Shown here: positions 54,203 through 63,116 of the stretch, piece by piece | How positions within the stretch are numbered: the first letter of the stretch is position 1 | Layout of the letters: the number at the start of each line of letters is the position of its first letter | DNA from: Streptomyces venezuelae | Lineage (GTDB): Bacteria; Actinomycetota; Actinomycetes; Streptomycetales; Streptomycetaceae | Reading direction: 5' to 3' | Length of the DNA stretch: 64,000 nucleotides | Assembly: GCF_008642375.1 (NCBI RefSeq) | Contig: NZ_CP029194.1 | Span: 3,348,001 to 3,412,000 of the forward strand | Translations under genes and position numbers: made by a program | Notes under the pieces: model-generated | Database searches by the model: none | What the model saw: only the letters and a program-made list of their open reading frames with translations | Told to the model about the DNA's origin: nothing

Positions 54203-55114
54203 GTGTCCTACGCACGACTGCGCTTCGCACTCCTGGCGTTCCTGACGGCCCTGGTCCTCACCCTCGGGCTGGGCGCCGCCACGGCAGGCGCCGCCGAGGC
54301 CGGTACGGTCACCGCCTCGGCCCCGGCCGCCGCCCCGCCCGCCGGCAAGCCCGCCTTCCAGCTGCCGTTCGCCTGCGGCACGAAGTGGCGGCTCGACACC
54401 TGGGGCCACAACCCGGCGCTCGACATCGTCAAGGAGGGCAACCCGGGCTCCGACGGCCTGCCCGTCTACGCCTCCGCCCCGGGGACGGTCTCGGCCGCCT
54501 ACTGGAACAACGGCTCCGGCAACACCCTCCAGATCAGCCACGGCAACGGCTGGTTCACGGCGTACTACCACCTCCAGGAGGCGCCGACCGCGTACGTGCA
54601 GGTCGGCAGCCAGGTCACCGGCGCCACCCAGATCGGCCGCGTCGGCAAGTCCGGCGGGGCCAACGACTGGGCCCACCTCCACTACGAGCAGCGCTACCTG
54701 GCCTCCGGCACGTTCACGGACGAGACCCATCGCAGGCCCGTCCACTTCGGCGGGATCGAGTACAGCGGGGCCGAGCGCACGTGGGCGAGCGTGACGAGCG
54801 GCAACTGCGCGCAGCCGCAGACCACCCCGTACCAGCCGTGGAACTGCCCCAACGGCTCCGTCTGCTTCTTCTCCGAGACGGGCGGCAGGGGCACGGTCTG
54901 CAAGACCGACAGGAACGTGCCGGCGAGCACCTGCGGCCTGCGCAAGTCCTTCTTCAACAACGGCCACCCGCAGGCCGGCGCCGACCACGCGTACGTCTCC
55001 TTCACGGAGGGCGGCACGTCCTGCCTCCACCACGGCTGGGCGGACGGCCGGGGCGACTTCGCCGCCGGCGGCCGGACGATCAAGTCCGTGACCTGGGGCG
55101 GCGAGTGCGCGTAG
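54203..55114 (+). CDS. Secreted M23 metallopeptidase with I36-like C-terminal domain
   Basis: The 303-residue protein starts at GTG 54203 and has a signal peptide ending near AGAAEA. The M23 domain (about 50-195) has WGHNPALDIV (His69, Asp74), YYHLQ and AHLHYE (His158, His160), so all zinc and catalytic residues of LytM-type endopeptidases are found. The C-terminal ~90 residues (CPNGSVCFFSETGGRGTVC, SFFNNG, GGTSCLHHGW) match the kinase outer domain. It probably cuts peptidoglycan cross-bridges. It is 21 bases downstream of the kinase gene. Confidence 0.9.
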   Translation: MSYARLRFALLAFLTALVLTLGLGAATAGAAEAGTVTASAPAAAPPAGKPAFQLPFACGTKWRLDTWGHNPALDIVKEGNPGSDGLPVYASAPGTVSAAYWNNGSGNTLQISHGNGWFTAYYHLQEAPTAYVQVGSQVTGATQIGRVGKSGGANDWAHLHYEQRYLASGTFTDETHRRPVHFGGIEYSGAERTWASVTSGNCAQPQTTPYQPWNCPNGSVCFFSETGGRGTVCKTDRNVPASTCGLRKSFFNNGHPQAGADHAYVSFTEGGTSCLHHGWADGRGDFAAGGRTIKSVTWGGECA

Positions 55115-55218
55115 CGCTTCCCTAGGAGTTCAGAGGTACCCCGCCCCGGGCCGCGCCGCGAAGGTGTGACCGGGCCGCCCGACCGGTGCGGCCCGGTCAT
55201 CTCGGGGGGCTCGGAACC

Positions 55219-56118
55219 ATGACGTCCACGTTCGTTCGCGCCTGCGCCGCCGCCCTGGTGCTCCTGTCCACAGCGACCGGCTGCGCGGACCGGCCCGCCG
55301 CCACCGCCAACCCCGACAGCCCCCGTCCCGACGTCACCCGTCCCGACGTCACGGACACCGACCGCGCGTCACTCCGCCACGCGGAGCAGGTCCTGGTCGA
55401 GCGGTGCATGCGGGCCGAGGGCTTCTCGTACCGGGCGGGACCGCGCCCCACCCCGGACGAGAGCTTCACCGTCGGCTATCTGCTGTCGGACACGGCCTGG
55501 GCCCGGCGGAACGGCTACGGCAGCCGGATCGCCGCGAAGGTCCTGGCCGCGCGGAGGACGGACCCGAACCAGCGGTACGTCGACGGGCTGTCACCCGAGC
55601 GTCGCGGGGCCTACCGCACGGCTCTGGACGGCGGCGCCGGAGCCCGGACGCTCTCGGTGCGGGTGCCCGGCGGTGGAACGATCGGCCGCCGGCTCGGCGG
55701 GTGCGAGGAGACCGCCCAGAAGCAGCTGTACGGCGACCCCGCGACCTGGTTCCGCGCGAGCAAGACCGCGACCAACCTGACCCGGCTGTACGTGTCGGAG
55801 CTGAGTCGCGACCCGGAGTTCACCGCCGCCCAGGCTGCCTGGGCGGACTGCATGCGCGAGGCCGGCCATCCGTACGCGACCCCGGTGGAAGCCAGGACCG
55901 CGCTCCCCGCGAACCGCGACGACGACAGGGCCTTCGCCACGGAGGTGCGCCTCGCGACGGCGGAGGCCGAGTGCGCCGGGTCCTCCGGCTTCGCCCGTAC
56001 GGGGCGGGCCCTGGAGCGCCGGTACGTGGACGGGCTGCGCGGCGAGTACGGCGACGAGCTCGACACGTACGCACGACTGGAGCACGAGGCGCTGACCCGC
56101 GCCCGCTCCCTCACATGA
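55219..56118 (+). CDS. Lipoprotein of unknown function
   Basis: From ATG 55219 the product has 299 residues. The signal peptide ends in a lipobox (TATGC). The mature protein has four to five Cys and repeated themes: VERCMRAEGFSYRAG and WADCMREAGHPYATP, RYVDGLSPERRGAY and RYVDGLRGEYGDEL. This suggests an internal duplication. I do not recognise a family name, although such Cys-x-x-x-x-Gly lipoproteins are common in Streptomyces. It is 104 bases after the M23 gene. Confidence 0.8.
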   Translation: MTSTFVRACAAALVLLSTATGCADRPAATANPDSPRPDVTRPDVTDTDRASLRHAEQVLVERCMRAEGFSYRAGPRPTPDESFTVGYLLSDTAWARRNGYGSRIAAKVLAARRTDPNQRYVDGLSPERRGAYRTALDGGAGARTLSVRVPGGGTIGRRLGGCEETAQKQLYGDPATWFRASKTATNLTRLYVSELSRDPEFTAAQAAWADCMREAGHPYATPVEARTALPANRDDDRAFATEVRLATAEAECAGSSGFARTGRALERRYVDGLRGEYGDELDTYARLEHEALTRARSLT

Positions 56119-56162
56119 GCTCCCGCGGCGCGAGGCCGCGGGCGGACGGAGGAGGAGAAACC

Positions 56163-56621
56163 ATGAAGCGTCTCATCGGAAGCGCCGCCGCGGTGCTGGG
56201 CCTTGCGGCCGGTTCCGTACTGATCGGTTCCCCGGCACAGGCGTCGACCGCGTGCGACAACTTCTACAACAACACCGCCCGGTCCGGATACATGTACGCG
56301 TGGAACCTGCCCGGCTGTTCCGGCCTGCTCGGCGGGGACGTGGACAACGACGCCGACTGGGGCGACTCCAGCGGGTCCTTCCAGGGCAGCGACACCAACA
56401 ACGCCGAGTCCGTCATGAACAAGGGGACGGGCAGTTCGTACCACATCGTCCGGTTCTACGACTACACGGCCTACAACACGCCCAACGGCTACGGCTGCCT
56501 GCACCCGAGCGAGTTCTACGCGAGTGACCTGCGGGACAACAGGCTCAGCGACGGCGGTCCGGCCGCCAACAGCATCAGCTCGCACAACTGGGTGTCCAGC
56601 TGCAACCACTACCTCGACTGA
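56163..56621 (+). CDS. Small secreted protein, peptidase inhibitor I36-like
   Basis: The 152-residue product has a signal peptide ending SPAQA and a strong ribosome site (GGAGGAGG). The mature part (STACDNFYNNTARSGYMYAW, NLPGCSGLLGGDVDNDADWG, GSDTNNAESVMNKG) resembles I36/beta-gamma-crystallin-type small secreted proteins: aromatic and Asn-rich with four Cys. It is the third gene in the cassette with such a fold, after the kinase and M23 proteins. Confidence 0.8.
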   Translation: MKRLIGSAAAVLGLAAGSVLIGSPAQASTACDNFYNNTARSGYMYAWNLPGCSGLLGGDVDNDADWGDSSGSFQGSDTNNAESVMNKGTGSSYHIVRFYDYTAYNTPNGYGCLHPSEFYASDLRDNRLSDGGPAANSISSHNWVSSCNHYLD

Positions 56622-56633
56622 CTCACGCACAAC

Positions 56634-56680
56634 GGCGGGCGGCCCGCCGGTACCCGTCGGGTACCGGCGGGCCGCCCGCC
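56634..56680. terminator. Perfect 22-bp hairpin
   Basis: Positions 56634-56655 pair with 56659-56680 around GTC. It separates the secreted protein gene from purH (convergent). Confidence 0.87.
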
Positions 56681-56682
56681 CG

Positions 56683-56740
56683 TCAGTGCGTCAGTGCGTC
56701 AGTGCGTCAGTGCGTCACCGATCAGTGCGTCACCGATCAG
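56683..56740. repeat. Tandem repeats at the 3' end of purH
   Basis: TCAGTGCG occurs four times in a row (56683-56714), then TCACCGATCAGTGCG and TCACCGATCAG, the last including the purH stop. It looks like recent slippage. Confidence 0.75.
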
Positions 56741-58302
56741 TGGAAGAAGTGGCGCGTGCCGGTGAAGTACATCGTCACGCCCGCCTTCTTCGCCGCCTCG
56801 ACGACCAGCTCGTCACGCATCGAGCCGCCGGGCTGCACGACCGCCTTCACGCCGGCGGCCGTGAGGATCTCCAGGCCGTCGGGGAAGGGGAAGAAGGCGT
56901 CCGAGGCGGCGTACGCGCCTCGCGCCCGCTCCTCGCCCGCGCGCTCGACGGCCAGCTTCGCGGAGTCGACGCGGTTGACCTGGCCCATGCCGACGCCGAC
57001 CGAGGCGCCGTCCTTGGAGAGCAGGATCGCGTTGGACTTGACCGCGCGGCAGGCCTTCCAGGCGAAGGACAGCTCGGCGAGCTCCTCGGCGGACAGCGCC
57101 TCGCCGGTCGCCAGGGTCCAGTTCGCCGGGTCGTCGCCCCCGGCCTGGAGGCGGTCGGTGACCTGGAGCAGCGCGCCGCCGTCGATCGGCTTGACCTCGA
57201 CCGGGTTGGCCGGGGCGCCCTCGGCGCGGAGCACGCGGATGTTCTTCTTCTTGGCCAGGACCTCGACGGCGCCGTCCTCGTAGCCGGGGGCCACGATGAC
57301 CTCGGTGAAGATCTCGGCGACCTGCTCGGCCATCGCGACCGACACGGGGCGGTTGACGGCGATGACGCCGCCGAAGGCGGAGAGCGGGTCGCAGGCGTGC
57401 GCCTTGCGGTGGGCCTCGGCGACGTCGGCGCCGATCGCGATGCCGCACGGGTTGGCGTGCTTGATGATCGCGACGCAGGGCTCGGTGTGGTCGTACGCGG
57501 CCCGGCGCGCGGCGTCGGTGTCCGTGAAGTTGTTGTACGACATCTCCTTGCCGTGCAGCTGCTCGGCCTCGGCGAGGCCGCCCGTGCCGTCGACGTAGAG
57601 CGCGGCGCCCTGGTGCGGGTTCTCCCCGTAGCGCAGGACGTTCTTGCGCTCGTACGTGGCGCCCAGGAAGTCGGGGAAGCCGCTGTCGTCGGAGGCCGCG
57701 TAGTCGTCGGCGAACCAGGAGGCGACGGCCACGTCGTACGCGGCGGTGTGCTGGAAGGCCCGGGCGGCGAACAGCTTGCGCAGGCCCAGCGTGGTGCCCC
57801 CGGTCTCCTTGACCGCGAGGAGGACCGCGTCGTACGCGCCCGGGTCGGTGACGACCAGCACCGACGGGTGGTTCTTGGCGGCGGCGCGGACCATCGACGG
57901 GCCGCCGATGTCGATCTGCTCGACGCACTCGTCGGGGGTGGCGCCGGAGGCGACGGTCTCCTTGAACGGGTACAGGTTCACGACGACCAGGTCGAAGGGC
58001 TCGACACCCAGCTCGGCGAGCTGGTTGCGGTGGTCCTCCAGGCGCAGGTCGGCGAGGATGCCGGCGTGCACGCGCGGGTGCAGCGTCTTGACGCGGCCGT
58101 CCAGGCACTCGGGGAAGCCGGTCAGCTCCTCGACCTTGGTGACCGGGATGCCGGCGGCGGCGATCTTCGCAGCGGTGGAGCCGGTGGAGACGAGGGCGAC
58201 ACCCGCCTCGTGCAGGCCGCGGGCCAGCTTCTCCAGGCCGGTCTTGTCGTAGACGCTGACGAGTGCGCGGCGGATGGGGCGCGTCGTACCTTCGGCGGTC
58301 AC
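56737..58302 (-). CDS. purH: Bifunctional AICAR transformylase/IMP cyclohydrolase
   Basis: The 521-residue protein starts at GTG 58302. The N-terminal IMP cyclohydrolase (MGS-like) domain has [30 protein letters not shown] and [12 protein letters not shown]; the C-terminal AICAR transformylase domain has [14 protein letters not shown], the catalytic KHANPCG and [14 protein letters not shown]. It carries out the last two steps of purine synthesis. Its start overlaps the purN stop by four bases (GTGA). Confidence 0.97.
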   Translation of the reverse strand: MTAEGTTRPIRRALVSVYDKTGLEKLARGLHEAGVALVSTGSTAAKIAAAGIPVTKVEELTGFPECLDGRVKTLHPRVHAGILADLRLEDHRNQLAELGVEPFDLVVVNLYPFKETVASGATPDECVEQIDIGGPSMVRAAAKNHPSVLVVTDPGAYDAVLLAVKETGGTTLGLRKLFAARAFQHTAAYDVAVASWFADDYAASDDSGFPDFLGATYERKNVLRYGENPHQGAALYVDGTGGLAEAEQLHGKEMSYNNFTDTDAARRAAYDHTEPCVAIIKHANPCGIAIGADVAEAHRKAHACDPLSAFGGVIAVNRPVSVAMAEQVAEIFTEVIVAPGYEDGAVEVLAKKKNIRVLRAEGAPANPVEVKPIDGGALLQVTDRLQAGGDDPANWTLATGEALSAEELAELSFAWKACRAVKSNAILLSKDGASVGVGMGQVNRVDSAKLAVERAGEERARGAYAASDAFFPFPDGLEILTAAGVKAVVQPGGSMRDELVVEAAKKAGVTMYFTGTRHFFH

Positions 58303-58913
58303 GGGATTGTTACCTTTCGTCCCTCAATGCGGTAGCCGTGCCGGGCCAGACGCCCCACGACCTCGACGAGCAGCGAGCGCTCGACTTCCTTGATGCGCTC
58401 ATGGAGCGCGCTTTCATCGTCCTCGTCCCGGACCTCGACCACGCCCTGGGCGATGATCGGGCCGGTGTCGACACCGTCGTCGACGAAGTGGACGGTGCAC
58501 CCGGTGACCTTCGCGCCGTAGGCGAGGGCGTCACGCACCCCGTGGGCACCGGGAAAACTGGGGAGAAGCGCCGGGTGGGTGTTGACGACCCGGCCACCGA
58601 AGCGGGCGAGGAACTCCTTGCCGACGATCTTCATGAACCCGGCCGAGACGACGAGGTCCGGCTCGTGGGCGGCGGTCGCCTCGGTCAGGGCGCGGTCCCA
58701 CTCCTCGCGGGTCGCGTGGTCCTTGACGCGGCAGACATAGGTGGGCAGCCCGGCGCTCTCGGCGCGTTCCAGACCGGCGATTCCGTCGCGGTCCGCGCCG
58801 ACGGCGACGATCTCCGCCCCGTACCCCTCGGGGTCGGCGGCGATGGCGTCGAGGAGGGCCTGCAGATTGGTACCGGAACCGGAGACCAGGACGACGAGGC
58901 GGGCGGCAGCCAC
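58299..58913 (-). CDS. purN: Phosphoribosylglycinamide formyltransferase
   Basis: From GTG 58913, with GGAAAG upstream, the protein has 204 residues. [16 protein letters not shown] is the GAR-binding region; [20 protein letters not shown] has the catalytic Asn and His, and [14 protein letters not shown] the catalytic Asp. It transfers formyl from 10-formyl-THF to GAR. It is coupled to purH. The 280-bp upstream region is divergent with a membrane protein gene; longer frames upstream lack family similarity. Confidence 0.96.
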   Translation of the reverse strand: MAAARLVVLVSGSGTNLQALLDAIAADPEGYGAEIVAVGADRDGIAGLERAESAGLPTYVCRVKDHATREEWDRALTEATAAHEPDLVVSAGFMKIVGKEFLARFGGRVVNTHPALLPSFPGAHGVRDALAYGAKVTGCTVHFVDDGVDTGPIIAQGVVEVRDEDDESALHERIKEVERSLLVEVVGRLARHGYRIEGRKVTIP

Positions 58914-59193
58914 TGGGTCACTCTTTCCGTGGTGTTTGTGCGGTCGTACGAACGAATCGTGTCGCTCGATACGGGGAACCCTACGAATGGCTCGACCGTC
59001 AGCAACGATACCGGCACACCGGACGGCCCCCACGGGACGGGGGCGGAGCAGGGCGGTAGCGTCAGGGTCCGAGCCGGAGGAGAGACCGGAAGAGACCCCG
59101 GTGCGCACGCCGGAACAAGGCACGCAGAAGAGACAGCAGCGGAGACCGCGGGTGCGGCCGCGGTCGCGACGACAGAGGGAAGACGTCCAGCAC

Positions 59194-59946
59194 ATGCCGG
59201 AACGCCAGTCCACGAACGACAACAACCCGTTCGCGCCGCCGCCCGAGGGCCGGCCGGATCAGCCGTGGCAGCCCCGGCGGCCGGAGGGCTCGGGCGACGA
59301 CGCGTCCGGCTCCTCGGGGTCGCCGGACGGTTCGGGACCGGAGCCGGACGGGTCGTCCGGGGCGTCCGACGGGCGCTGGAGCCCGCGGCAGCCGGGCCGT
59401 TCGACCGACGGGTTCGGCCGGGGCCCCGACCGCCGGGGCGGCCCGGAGGGCGGCCAGGGCGGGTCCGGGCGCGAGAAGGGGATGCGCTGGGACCCGACGG
59501 ACCCGGCGCAGCGGCGGGCGCGCTACGCGATCCTCGCGGGCATGTGGGCCTTCTTCTTCGCCATCTTCGATATCCCCGAGCTGGCGCTGCTGCTCGGGGC
59601 CCTCGGGCTCTACTGGGGCATCAGCTCCCTGCGGTCGAAGCCGCATGAGGCCGCGCCGTCCGATGCCTCGGCGGCCTCGGCCGTCTCACCGGCCCCGCCC
59701 TCGGAGGCCCCCGCGGTCGCGCCCGCGCCCGCGGCCGTGCCGGTCCGCTCGATGCGGACGGCCGCGATCAGCGGTCTGGTGGCGTCGAGCGTGGCGCTGA
59801 TGATCGTCGCGGTCGGCTTCACGATGCAGATCGCCTACCAGGACTTCTACGAGTGCCGTGACGACGCCCTGACCCACGCCGGCCAGCTCGCCTGCAACGA
59901 CCTCCTGCCGAAGCCGCTGCGCGCGGGCTTCGGGGTGCGGGAGTAG
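59194..59946 (+). CDS. Conserved membrane protein with long disordered N-terminus
   Basis: From ATG 59194 the product is 250 residues. About 95 N-terminal residues are Gly/Ser/Pro/Asp/Arg-rich. Two membrane segments follow ([20 protein letters not shown]... and, after a Pro/Ala linker, [20 protein letters not shown]), then a short tail with two Cys ([20 protein letters not shown]). It lies between purN and the PerM-like gene as in mycobacteria, where a membrane protein occupies a similar place. Function unknown. Its stop is one base from the convergent stop. Confidence 0.75.
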   Translation: MPERQSTNDNNPFAPPPEGRPDQPWQPRRPEGSGDDASGSSGSPDGSGPEPDGSSGASDGRWSPRQPGRSTDGFGRGPDRRGGPEGGQGGSGREKGMRWDPTDPAQRRARYAILAGMWAFFFAIFDIPELALLLGALGLYWGISSLRSKPHEAAPSDASAASAVSPAPPSEAPAVAPAPAAVPVRSMRTAAISGLVASSVALMIVAVGFTMQIAYQDFYECRDDALTHAGQLACNDLLPKPLRAGFGVRE

Positions 59947-59947
59947 C

Positions 59948-61483
59948 TCAGCCCTCGTGGTCCGGCGGCGGGGAGGACTCCCACGCCGCCGGGAGGTAGT
60001 CGTACGGTTCGTAGCCCGGGTCGTCGTCCAGGTCGAGGTCCAGGGCCGGGGCGGCGGCCTTCGTGGTGGCGGCCGGAGTGCCGGGGTCGGGCTTCCCGGT
60101 GGATTTCGTCGGCGGACCGGCGCCGGGAGCCGCGCCGGGAACGGCGTCCGGGGCGGCCGCCGGCTGCGCCTCCAGGTCGAAGGGCTCCCCGGCCCCGGCC
60201 CCCGCCTCCGGCCCTGCGGACGCGGCCGCCGGGGTCGTCGCGGATGCGGCCGCTTCGGACTTCGCGGGTGCCGGTACGGGCAGCGGCTTGGGCCGGAGCG
60301 CCCGCCGCCCCCACGCCCGTACGGCCAAGGCCATCGGCACCCCGACGCAGGCGCCCCACAGCACCGTCGCCGCTCCCGCCTGCCACCACACCGGGCCGAA
60401 CGCGGACAGCCGCCCGGAGCCGAGGGGGCCGCCGGCGGCGGCGGCGAGGACCGCCACGACCGCCCCGCATCCCCAGGCGGCCGCCAGAGCCGTCAGGGCC
60501 GCGTCACGGGCCGGCCAGCCCCGGGCAGTGCGGCCCACGCACCAGCCTTGCACCAGGGTCGCCGCCAGCGGGACCGCCGCGGCCGCCCAGTGCGTCCACG
60601 TGCCGCGCCCCTCGGCGGGCAGCGCGGCCAGCAGCGGGAAGGGCGGCACGGCCGGGTCACCGGCGAGCCCCAGCGGGGTCGCGAGCGCGCCCGTACCGAG
60701 GGTGAAACCGGGACCGAGCCCGTACGCCGCTCCCCACACGGCAGCGTTCGGCAGCAGCGCCAGGACGAGGAGCACGACCGCCGCCCGCCCCGACCACTCC
60801 CCCGCGAGTCCCATGAGGGAGGCCTGCGCGTCGCGCGCGTGCCAGGCCAGCGAGACCGCGGCGAGCACCGCGCCGCCGCCGCACAGCGTCACGAGCCCGA
60901 GCCCCGCCGCGCGCAGGGCGGCCGCCGCCTGCCGCTGTCCGGGCAGTGGGCGGCCGAGCGCCGTCCAGACGCCCGCCCCCGCCGCCCCGAAGACGACGGC
61001 GGGCAGCCAGAATCCGGCGCTGATCAGCTCGGCGGGCAGCGGTCCGCTCTCGCTGTAGACCACCACGACCGCCCCGACCAGCAGATATCCCCCGGCCACC
61101 GCGGCCACCGCGCCGCTCGGGGAGGGGCGGGGCCGGTCGCTGTCGTCGCCCGGGTCGAGGGTGTCGCGGGCCGCCCGGTGGACGAGCCAGACGGGCAGGA
61201 CGGCGAGGAGCATCGGCACGACGCCGAGGGGCGCGGGCAGCCCGGACAGCGTGTCCGTACGGACCAGGTCCACGCCGTGGGCGAGGAGCCAGAGCCCGGC
61301 GGCGACGTGCAGGGCGCCGCCGGGGCCGCTGTCGGGGAACGGGGAGCTGATCCAGGCGGCGGTCACCAGGACGGCGAGGGCTCCGAGACCGAGCCCGGCG
61401 GCGACGCCGCCACGGACGCAGGCGGTGGCCAGGGCGGCGGAACGGCCGCCCTGGACCAGGGGGTACTCGGTCAGATGGGTCAC
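59948..61483 (-). CDS. PerM/DUF6350-type polytopic membrane protein
   Basis: The 511-residue protein starts at GTG 61483. About ten membrane helices fill residues ~20-395; [20 protein letters not shown] and [20 protein letters not shown] are DUF6350 blocks as I recall them. A ~115-residue acidic Ala/Pro-rich cytosolic tail ends it. In Mycobacterium the homologue PerM affects cell division at low magnesium and stabilises FtsB. The gene's place near purN, purH and sucD agrees with mycobacterial order. Confidence 0.8.
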   Translation of the reverse strand: MTHLTEYPLVQGGRSAALATACVRGGVAAGLGLGALAVLVTAAWISSPFPDSGPGGALHVAAGLWLLAHGVDLVRTDTLSGLPAPLGVVPMLLAVLPVWLVHRAARDTLDPGDDSDRPRPSPSGAVAAVAGGYLLVGAVVVVYSESGPLPAELISAGFWLPAVVFGAAGAGVWTALGRPLPGQRQAAAALRAAGLGLVTLCGGGAVLAAVSLAWHARDAQASLMGLAGEWSGRAAVVLLVLALLPNAAVWGAAYGLGPGFTLGTGALATPLGLAGDPAVPPFPLLAALPAEGRGTWTHWAAAAVPLAATLVQGWCVGRTARGWPARDAALTALAAAWGCGAVVAVLAAAAGGPLGSGRLSAFGPVWWQAGAATVLWGACVGVPMALAVRAWGRRALRPKPLPVPAPAKSEAAASATTPAAASAGPEAGAGAGEPFDLEAQPAAAPDAVPGAAPGAGPPTKSTGKPDPGTPAATTKAAAPALDLDLDDDPGYEPYDYLPAAWESSPPPDHEG

Positions 61484-61602
61484 GGGGCCATGCTGCCAAC
61501 GACACGCGCTTTAGCCGCGTAACAGGCAAACCTCCGCTGTGTCGCTCAAGATACGTTTATGTACTTTTCCGCCCATAGCAGCTCTGCGGGAGGTCGACGC
61601 CG

Positions 61603-63024
61603 ATGAGCCGGAGCACCACCGATTCCGCATCCTCCGTCACCCTGCCGACACCGAAGGAGCGGCGCAGGCTGCGTGAGGCCCTCGCCCTGAGCGAGGAGCA
61701 GGTCGCCGAGGCCATGGGCGTCACGAAGGCCACCGTCAAGGCCTGGGAGACCGGGCGCTCGGCGCCACGGGGCCGCAAGCGCGAGGCGTACGCGAAGCTG
61801 CTCTGCGCGGCCGAGAGCGCGGAAGCACAGAGGGCCGAAACACCCGCGGAGCCCGTACCAGCGGAGCCCGTACCCGCGGAACCTGCACCTGCGGGGCTCG
61901 TACCCGCCGAGCCCGTGCCCACGGGGCTCGTACCCGCCGAGCCCTTGCCCACGAAGCCGGCGACCCAGACCGCACCCGTCCCCCAGACGGCCCCTCTCTC
62001 CTCCCCCGCCTTCACCTCCGCGCCCGCCAACGTCCGGCCCAAGGCCGCCGCCAAGCGGGCCGTCAAGCCGCCGAAGGCCTCCTCGTCCGCCCCGGCCATC
62101 ACCTCCGGGCCCGCCCGCAAAGGCGCCCCGAAGCCTCCGGAGCGCCTGAAACCCGCTGCCGCCGAGGCGGCGGACGGGGGGCATGAGGCGGTGCAGGAGC
62201 CCGCGCGGCCGCCGGCCGTTCCGGGCCTCACCCCCGAGGAGGCCTTCGACGCGCTGTACGCGTACGCCGCGCCCGGCCTCGTCCACCAGACCTATCTGCT
62301 CACGGGCCGCCGCCGGCTCTCCCGCGAGTCCGTCGAGTACGCCTTCCACCACGCCTGGGAGCACTGGCCCGAGGTCGCCGTCGACCCGGACCCGGTGGGC
62401 TGGGTGCGGGCGGCCGCGTACGAGTACGCCCTCTCCCCCTGGCACCGGTTCCGGCGCGCCCACAAGCACCCCGACTCCCCGCCGACCGAGGCGAGCCGGC
62501 GGGCGCTGCTCGGCGCGCTCCTCGAACTGCCGCCGCCGTACCGCCGTACGGTCCTGCTCTACGACGGGCTCGGCCTGGACCTGCCGGAGACGGCCGCCGA
62601 GACGGAAGCGAGCACCCCCGCCGCCGCCAACCGGCTGCTGCACGCCCGTACGGTCCTCGGGAAGCGGATCCCCGAGCTCGCCGAGCCGGAGACCTTGCAG
62701 CGGCGGCTGAGCCTGCTGGTCGCGGAGGCTCCGACGGCGACCCTCCCGGCGGCCCGCACCGTCCGGACGGGGAGCGAGAGGCGGAGTCGTACCTGGACGC
62801 GGGCGGTGCTCGGGGTGACGGCGGTCCTCATCGGCGTCACCGGCTTCACGGCCGCGACCGCGCCGACCCGCTACGTCCCGGTCAACGCCCCCGGCGAGAC
62901 CGTCAACGGGGTGCCGGTGCGCGGCGGCCCGCAGAAGCTCAGCCCGGAGGACCTGGAGCTCCGCGACAAGCTGCGCTCCGAGCCGAACCCGGGCCCCGAG
63001 CGTCTGATCCCGACGGCGGAGTAG
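61603..63024 (+). CDS. XRE HTH/ECF-sigma-like/transmembrane fusion protein
   Basis: The 473-residue protein starts MSRSTTDSASSVTLPTPKER after GGGAGG. Residues ~18-70 are an XRE helix-turn-helix (LREALALSEEQVAEAMGVTK). A Pro/Ala/Glu repeat (~82-116) and a basic linker follow. Residues ~212-365 look like sigma region 2 (FDALYAYAAPGLVHQTYLLT, YAFHHAWEHWPEVAVDPDPV) and region 4 (LPPPYRRTVLLYDGLGLDLP, AANRLLHARTVLGKRIP). One membrane helix lies ~404-422 and a ~45-residue outer tail ends it. The sigma regions lack the usual acidic and basic core residues, so polymerase binding is uncertain. Confidence 0.82.
   Translation: MSRSTTDSASSVTLPTPKERRRLREALALSEEQVAEAMGVTKATVKAWETGRSAPRGRKREAYAKLLCAAESAEAQRAETPAEPVPAEPVPAEPAPAGLVPAEPVPTGLVPAEPLPTKPATQTAPVPQTAPLSSPAFTSAPANVRPKAAAKRAVKPPKASSSAPAITSGPARKGAPKPPERLKPAAAEAADGGHEAVQEPARPPAVPGLTPEEAFDALYAYAAPGLVHQTYLLTGRRRLSRESVEYAFHHAWEHWPEVAVDPDPVGWVRAAAYEYALSPWHRFRRAHKHPDSPPTEASRRALLGALLELPPPYRRTVLLYDGLGLDLPETAAETEASTPAAANRLLHARTVLGKRIPELAEPETLQRRLSLLVAEAPTATLPAARTVRTGSERRSRTWTRAVLGVTAVLIGVTGFTAATAPTRYVPVNAPGETVNGVPVRGGPQKLSPEDLELRDKLRSEPNPGPERLIPTAE
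61846..61950 (+). repeat. Seven 15-bp repeats encoding AEPVP units
   Basis: GC(G/C)GAGCCCGTACC(C/A) and variants repeat seven times without interruption, encoding (A/T)(E/G)(P/L)(V/A)P. Confidence 0.8.
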
Positions 63025-63047
63025 CAGCCGCCGTACACGTGCGGACG

Positions 63048-63099
63048 CGAGAGGGCCCCGCCCTCGCCCGGGTGACCGGGCGGGGGCGGGGCCCTCTCG
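63048..63099. terminator. 24-bp hairpin between convergent genes
   Basis: Positions 63048-63071 pair with 63076-63099 with one G-U pair and a GTGA loop. It separates the fusion gene from sucD. Confidence 0.85.
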
Positions 63100-63116
63100 T
63101 ACAGCTACCGCTGGTG

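Noticed and set aside
61846..61950. CRISPR-like repeats
   Set aside because: The repeats are contiguous, in frame and encode AEPVP units of a protein linker; there are no spacers. The same applies to 43007-43058 and 52078-52131.
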